Source of the DNA: Isoetes taiwanensis | Taxonomy: Eukaryota > Streptophyta > Lycopodiopsida > Isoetales > Isoetaceae | Reading direction: 5' to 3' | DNA length: 64,000 nucleotides | Assembly: GCA_021234155.1 (NCBI GenBank) | Contig: JAJEKV010000064.1 | Span: forward strand, 5,146,001 to 5,210,000 | In this document: in pieces, positions 58,838 through 64,000 of the stretch | Layout of the letters: every line of letters starts with the position of its first letter | Numbering within the stretch: the stretch's first letter is position 1 | The notes under the pieces: model-generated | Databases searched by the model: none | What the model was told of the DNA's origin: nothing | The model's input: the letters and a program-made list of their open reading frames with translations, nothing else | Position numbers and translations under genes: made by a program

Positions 58838-59510
58838 TCACCTTAGTTCGTTAGCAATCTCCGCAAAAGATGGCCGAACACCAGGATAAGTGGCCCAGCA
58901 TCTCTCCATCAGAGCTCTCCATGCTGGATCACACCAATCTGGTACTAGAGGTCGTAGGGTGTTGTTCACAATACCACCTGCAAAATAAGGAGTTAGAGAG
59001 GGCATTTGCATGCTAACAGCCAGAAGAGTTCTCTCAAGACAATCTGACCTATGATAGCTCCATAATGCATAGTAGCATATCTAGTTAACAGCTCCCACAT
59101 GACTATACCAAAAGAGTAGACATCCACCTGTTCAATAACTTAAGCAGTCAAGCTTATGTAACTATCTGGCATGCTATATTCAGTTGTACAGAATTACGAC
59201 AAGTAGGCAAGGCAGATTAAAGATGATTAAGGTAATTGCAGAAAATCTGTTAAGGTGCTGTAATTCTACGGCATTTTAAACAACGGTCTGCTTTCTTTGA
59301 AAGTGGCAAAAAATCGTAGACCAAATGCCAAACAAAGCATAAATCCTAACAAATTTCCCTGCCAGCTTACTTTTTTCGTCACCATGCCACTGCTGGCATT
59401 GAGCAACTCAGGAGCCATCCAAGGAAGAGTGCCCCGAACTCCACCTGAAACCATTGTTTGGCGCTTGATTTTAGACAACACATGTTCTACCAATGGAAGT
59501 GGATGCACCA
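58838..59510 (-). pseudogene. Raf-like MAPKKK C-lobe pseudogene
   Basis: Three minus-strand exons join into the end of a plant Raf-like kinase domain: about 59,510-59,371 ([30 protein letters not shown]), 59,127-59,049 ([27 protein letters not shown]) and 58,977-58,838 ([40 protein letters not shown], stop). The text is that of the group with an N-terminal PB1 domain. The DFG before LSKIK is altered (EHVLSKIK), and the G-E-x-P-Y segment before YATMHYG is missing. The N-lobe, catalytic loop and PB1 domain were not found upstream. The splice sites are normal. Confidence 0.82.
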
Positions 59511-60050
59511 GGAATTGTGGCCACCTTTAATTTTAGCAGGACATTGTTTCCGCATGCCTACTCCATAGACCTGTTACAATATAGCTTAACTTTAGCATCT
59601 TCATTGAAACCTACAAGTCTTCATAATCTGAAGCATAGCAAGAGTTGAGGAACCAACATGCTAAACAGTTGCAAATGTACCTGCAATTCTGCTTCCGCTG
59701 CCATGGATCGGTCGGAACGAAAGAAAAGGAAGCATTCATGCCACTGCCATAGACCCGAACAATCCCTACCGTCAGGCACATCCCAGGCGAATCGTTGTCG
59801 TCTAACTGTCACTGGGCGTCACTAAAACCCTAAAAAAGCCCAACCGATCACATCCGCTTACATAGAATATTTTGGGGCATATTATCCTCAAAACAAATCC
59901 AAGCCTTCAAACCATCATTCCACCCTGCAACAAGAGGGTTGCCCCCTACGGGCAACCCAAAAATAGCAAAAAAAGGGCACGTCATCGTGAAAATAAAGGC
60001 ACAGGAAAATTACGCTCAAATTATCTCTCGTTAGCTTTGGACAAATTTTG
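59511..60050. other. Region upstream of the kinase scrap
   Basis: A - strand stretch near 59,830-59,680 (YGSGMNASFSFVPTDPWQRK) reads like coding DNA with a possible donor, but I cannot assign it. Otherwise nothing. Confidence 0.35.
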
Positions 60051-60055
60051 TATAA

Positions 60056-60194
60056 GGGAATGTTCACTTATGTGACATTCCTGGCATGGAAAGCATGCCA
60101 ACGCCTGTGACATTCCTGGCATGGAAACCATGCCGACACCGTTAGGGGGAGACATGGTTGACTTGCCAGGAATGTCACATAAGTGAACATTCCC
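60056..60194. mobile_element. Foldback/MITE-like element with 31-bp inverted ends
   Basis: The first 31 bp (GGGAATGTTCACTTATGTGA...) return as a perfect reverse complement at 60,164-60,194. The interior holds TGTGACATTCCTGGCATGGA twice, so part of the inverted arm is tripled. Flanks are TATAA and ATTATG; a target duplication is not clear. Confidence 0.85.
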
Positions 60195-60620
60195 ATTATG
60201 TAGAAACAAGTTGGGTTAAATTCTGTGGCCAGTAAATTTGTTCAAAGAATGCTGGGTAAAATGCTCGGAATGCTAGGTAAACTGATCATTCAAAATCACG
60301 GGTAAACTTGATCTTCGCTGTTGTTCGCTACTGCCAAGAAACGCCGCTGTCAAGAAACGCGGATTTTTGTCACATTCAGGGATTGAATGTTTGCCACGTG
60401 GCAGTCGCGTATTGGCGGATAAGGCAGAATTTAACCTAACCTGTTTTTATGTGAAGAAGGATCCCTTTGATGACACCCTCTGTAAAAGCTAGGTAGGTGC
60501 AATTCTTGCCCATCCATCAATCATATCACGCCATGTGGCAACTTTCAGACCAAGAACGTTAACCTAAAAAAGATTTACTATGCTCCACACGTTACAGGAA
60601 TGGCAATCTACATTCTTGTA
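60195..60620. other. Spacer, nothing recognised
   Basis: No supported feature. Confidence 0.45.
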
Positions 60621-60627
60621 TACAGAA

Positions 60628-62255
60628 TGCAGAGTCTTTGCAGCATCAAGGGGTTTTTATCACAAGCCAACTTCTTCATGCATGTGAAAAGCAAAAGGAT
60701 GCAATATGTGCCAGAAGTGTGGATCAACTTATAGTTTTTAGTGGGCTTGATTCAATTTCTCTTTTGGGTGATCATCTTATTCGCCTCTTTGGTTTCCATG
60801 GTATTTTGAATGAAGCTAATAACGCATTTAACAGAGTTGCAGCACCAACTTGACATACATGGGCTGCATTTCTTTTTGCAAATGCTAAGTTTGGGCAAGG
60901 CCAGACAGTTCTTCAACTCTACCATAAGATGAAGCTATCACATGTAAAGTGTAACAAATTTAGTTTTGTTACAGTTCTTAAGGCATGTGCCATGACAAAG
61001 GATCTTTTGTAGGGCAGGCTCATGCACGAGCACATAGTCCAGAATGGTCTCCAATCAGAAACAATTGTTGGCAGCACCATTGTGGACATGTATGCAAAAT
61101 GTGGGGATCTTCAGGAGGCATGTAACATATTTGACAATTTGACCAACAGAAATGTAGTGTCTTGGGGTATAATAATTTCAGCATATGCCCAGCATGGCAA
61201 ACGCCTTAGAGTTCTTGAGGGCCTTGAAAAAGTGCAAAGGAAGGTATAATGCCAAACTTAGTATTGTGGAATTCTTTAATAGATGGATATGCCCAGCATG
61301 GAGAAGGCCTTTTGGCATTATGTTTCAAAAAGATGCAGCAAGAAGGAATAGAACCAGACAATATTACATATTTATGCCTTGAGAGCATGTGTGAGCTTGG
61401 GTGCATTCTACCAAGGAAGAATTATTCATAATCAGATTATTCAAAAAGGGCTTGCATCTGATGTTATTATTGGGAGCACCCTAATTAATTTGTATTCAAA
61501 ATGTGGGAAGCTAGAAGAGGCCAACCAAGTCTTCCAAAACTTGTCAAGCATACCTTAATTTGATATGTACGTGAACTGTAAAAATATGGATGAGGCAGCG
61601 GAAGTATTTTCTCAAATGGAAAAACAGAATGTGGTATCATGGGGTGCACTGATTTTGGGGTATGTCTAGTGTGGAGAGGGTTCTTTGGAATTAGAGTGCT
61701 TTAATAAGATGCAAGAGAAAGATGTAAAGCCAGATGAAATCATTTTCTTGAACAACTTGAAGGCTTGTGCCAGTACATGAGCATTGGAGGATGGAAGGCT
61801 AACACATGGGCAGATCATTGAGTATGAAGTCCAATCAGACATCGTCGATGGGAAGCATTCTTGTGAACATGTATGGAAAATGTGGAGCCTTACTAGAAGC
61901 TCTACATGTCTTTGAGAAATTACTTGATAAAGACATAGTCTCCTAGAGTGCAATGATCTCTGGCTATGCCCAATATGGCCAGTATTTGTCTGCTTTAGCA
62001 TACTTCAGCAAAATGCGGGAGGAAGGCATAAACCCAAACTGCATACAATCGTGCAGGTCTAGTAGACGAAGGATGCTGGCAATTTAAGTTTATAGCTGAG
62101 TCCTTTGACATTATGCCACCACTTTCTCACTATACTTGCATGGTAGATCTTCTAGGCCATGCAAGTTACCTCCATGAAGCAAAACATTTAATCTTGGGTA
62201 GTAAGCAAACTGACATTGTAGTATGGAAATGCTTGACAATAGTTATCACGCAATA
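60628..62255 (+). pseudogene. Pentatricopeptide repeat (PPR) protein pseudogene
   Basis: PPR proteins bind organelle RNA. This frame set has no intron and shows at least five repeat blocks in order: LGDHLIRLFGFHGILNEANN; IVDMYAKCGDLQEACNIFDN with NRNVVSWGIIISAYAQHGK; LVLWNSLIDGYAQHGEGLLA; LINLYSKCGKLEEANQVFQN; EKQNVVSWGALILGYV; and finally HYTCMVDLLGHASYLHEAKH, the phrase that usually leads into the E motif. The PLS-like spacing fits a plant organelle-targeted PPR. Stop codons or frame changes occur in nearly every repeat (for example after AAPT, after TKDLL and after SSIP). No DYW domain is seen. It is an old pseudogene. Confidence 0.88.
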
Positions 62256-63182
62256 GGAATCCGTCATCATTTCCATAGCTAAGCTGCTGCTTGAAAAAAT
62301 AGAACTTACTCTCAACACACATTTGACAGCATTAAATATTTCCAGATAACTTGAAGTATTGTTCAATTCAATGCAATTTTTTTTTTTTTTTTATTGAAGG
62401 CATATTTCAATAATCTTAGTCTCAAGGACATAATGTCCGTTTTGCAATGGTTTGCAAACCATATGGGCTAAGAAGTTTCTATATTTGGTATTTTGGGGGA
62501 AAGAAACCATTGTGTTTCGGGGTAAAAATTAGGGCAAATATGTACGATCTGTATTCTGGTTGTATGGGCTTTGGATTTTATCGCAATAGAGTGTCAGGTC
62601 TGGACATATGTGGCATTCGGGCCTAAATGAAAGGACCTTCTATTTCAAGTTTGTTCTTATCCTTTTGCCTTAATTTTTTTAGATGCCTCTAGTTTATGCC
62701 TTGAATCCGATAAGAACTTCTTCTGAAGATGGTTTATACAATTTTTTTTGCCCAAACCCGGCAACTAGGGTTGAATAGGCTGTTGTTCTTGTTGTTGTTT
62801 TATTTCTGGATCCCTTGTAATTGTTGGCCAGATTTGAGAATGGTTGGGATGGATTTGCTGAGCCTATTCTTATTTGACCTAATCTTCTGCTGGAATCGAT
62901 TGCCCCTAAGGGGGCAAGCCCTGGTCCCTGTAGGTTTATGGCATATTCCAAGTATATGCCAATATATGTCTGGAATATACCAATGACTGCTCCAAACCCA
63001 TTATTGGGGGTAAACTGGCGGTCATTTCTGTTGCTGGACAGCCCTTCTAAAACCAGTTAACTGGTGTCCTAATCTGTACCTCCAAAACGCTGCGAAATAA
63101 TCTGTATTATTGCTGTAACAAAACACTTTTTCAGATTCTATGTCATTTCGATGGCGGTTAAGCATTTCTCCAGCTATGAGCT
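62256..63182. other. Spacer upstream of the P450
   Basis: Holds a T run (62,379-62,392). No gene seen. A promoter for the P450 would lie here, but I see no clear element. Confidence 0.45.
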
Positions 63183-64000
63183 ATGGCGTTCTTCATGGCT
63201 TCGGCCTCCTCCGATTTTGTTTCCATCCAGTTTGGTGTTGCTCTCATATTGGTCGGGGTAAGTTTGCTCCTACTTGTTTTGCGTAATTTCAACTCATGGG
63301 TTCGTAAACACCCACAAGGTCAAGCTCCTTTGCCTCCTGGAAATCTTGGATGGCCCATGGTCAGGAACATGTCAAATTTTCTTCGGGCTTTCAAATATGG
63401 TAATTCCGAAGATTTCATTGGCAGCTATGTGCAAAAGTGAGTACTTCTCGTAACCTAAAAAAAATTATTTTCTACTCAAGAAAGTTTTTGACCGCAGGGG
63501 AAGCTTTTGACCGCAGTGGATAATTCAGGAAAAATGCTAGAAGACGAATAGATCATAGATCTGCTGTTAATGTTCTTCAATGCAAATCACGACTCCTCTG
63601 CTCATCTGATGATGTGGATAATAATCTTGTTGCAACAACATCCAGAAGTATGCACAAATCAGTCTGGTTTCCAAGCAAATTGAATGTGGCTTTCTGAATT
63701 TCAGTTTTATGCTTTTCTTTTAGGAGGAACAGCAAAGAATCATGGAAGTTAAAATGACAGGGGAGCCTCTTAACTTTGAAGACATGAAAATGATGCCTTA
63801 CCTCTCAATGGTGGTAACCAAACTCTTATTATACCCTATATCATATTGCTTTCTAATCAGATCTGACACTCACAGGTTATCAATGAAGCATTGAGAATTG
63901 TGAGCATATCCCCTATGGGATTTAGAAAAGCACTGAAAGATATCGAGGTCAACGGTGAGGCTGCTATTGTTTCTGTGTTTCAGTTGAAATATATAAGTTA
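63183..64000 (+). pseudogene. CYP88-like cytochrome P450, internally deleted, cut by window end
   Basis: CYP88A enzymes oxidise ent-kaurenoic acid in gibberellin synthesis at the ER and plastid envelope. Exon 1 (63,183-63,436) has an N-terminal membrane helix (FGVALILVGVSLLLLVLRNF), the proline hinge APLPPGNLGWPMV and NFLRAFKYGNSEDFIGSYVQ, typical of the family. The next recognisable exon (63,517-63,647) is already the I-helix region (FFNANHDSSAHLMMWIIILL), so roughly 200 residues between are missing. The exon also has an in-frame TAG at 63,549-63,551 where the family has Glu. Exons 63,724-63,810 (EEQQRIMEVKMTGEPLNFED) and 63,876-63,954 (VINEALRIVSISPMGFRKAL) follow. The ExxR motif's second half and the haem cysteine lie beyond the window or are lost. 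Confidence 0.85.

Overview
The window looks like nuclear DNA of a land plant with a large, repeat-rich genome. A fern or another seed-free vascular plant fits best: the pentatricopeptide-repeat wording, the long AT-rich spacers, the intron-bearing host pseudogenes and several DNA-transposon families point that way. This is an inference from gene style; no marker fixes the species. I see no clearly intact host gene.

Layout: (1) 1-2.4 kb is spacer with a 5'-truncated LINE tail. (2) 2,432-9,245 is a nearly complete LINE on the + strand with a perfect 17-bp target duplication, an upstream small ORF, ORF1, ORF2 (endonuclease, reverse transcriptase, zinc finger) and a poly-A tail. ORF1 and ORF2 meet at a TGATG stop-start overlap, and ORF2 has one homopolymer frameshift. 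(3) 9,470-10,638 is a small hAT-like DNA transposon remnant. (4) 12,342-24,532 is the most interesting object: a 12.2-kb segment bounded by identical 24-bp terminal inverted repeats and a 6-bp target duplication (TCTTTA). It carries a + strand transposase-like gene (DUF7869-type), a long multi-exon - strand gene of unknown function, and about 20 copies of a short palindrome (core TCTCGACTCGCGAGTCGAGA) that fall between the - strand exons. (5) 25-33.7 kb holds a MITE-like element, a BED/DUF659 hAT pseudogene, a kinase-like pseudogene, hairpin and 120-bp tandem repeats, a tRNA-derived SINE head and long (TA)n tracts.

(6) 34-46 kb has little coding sequence. It is built from diverged dispersed repeats and one recent 2.7-kb direct duplication (39,840-42,564 and 42,969-45,682). 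(7) 46.6-51.5 kb has a second truncated LINE tail, with an 8-bp duplication, and a possible small four-exon gene. (8) 52-64 kb is a graveyard of host genes: fragments of a DUF248 methyltransferase, an LHCA3-like antenna protein, a PFA-type phosphatase, a DBP4/RH32 DEAD-box helicase (eight exons, several breaks), a Raf-like kinase, a PPR protein and a CYP88-like P450 cut by the window edge. They keep introns, so they arose by DNA-level duplication or decay in place, not by retroposition.

The parts do not work as a pathway. The window is best read as layers of transposition, local duplication and pseudogene decay.
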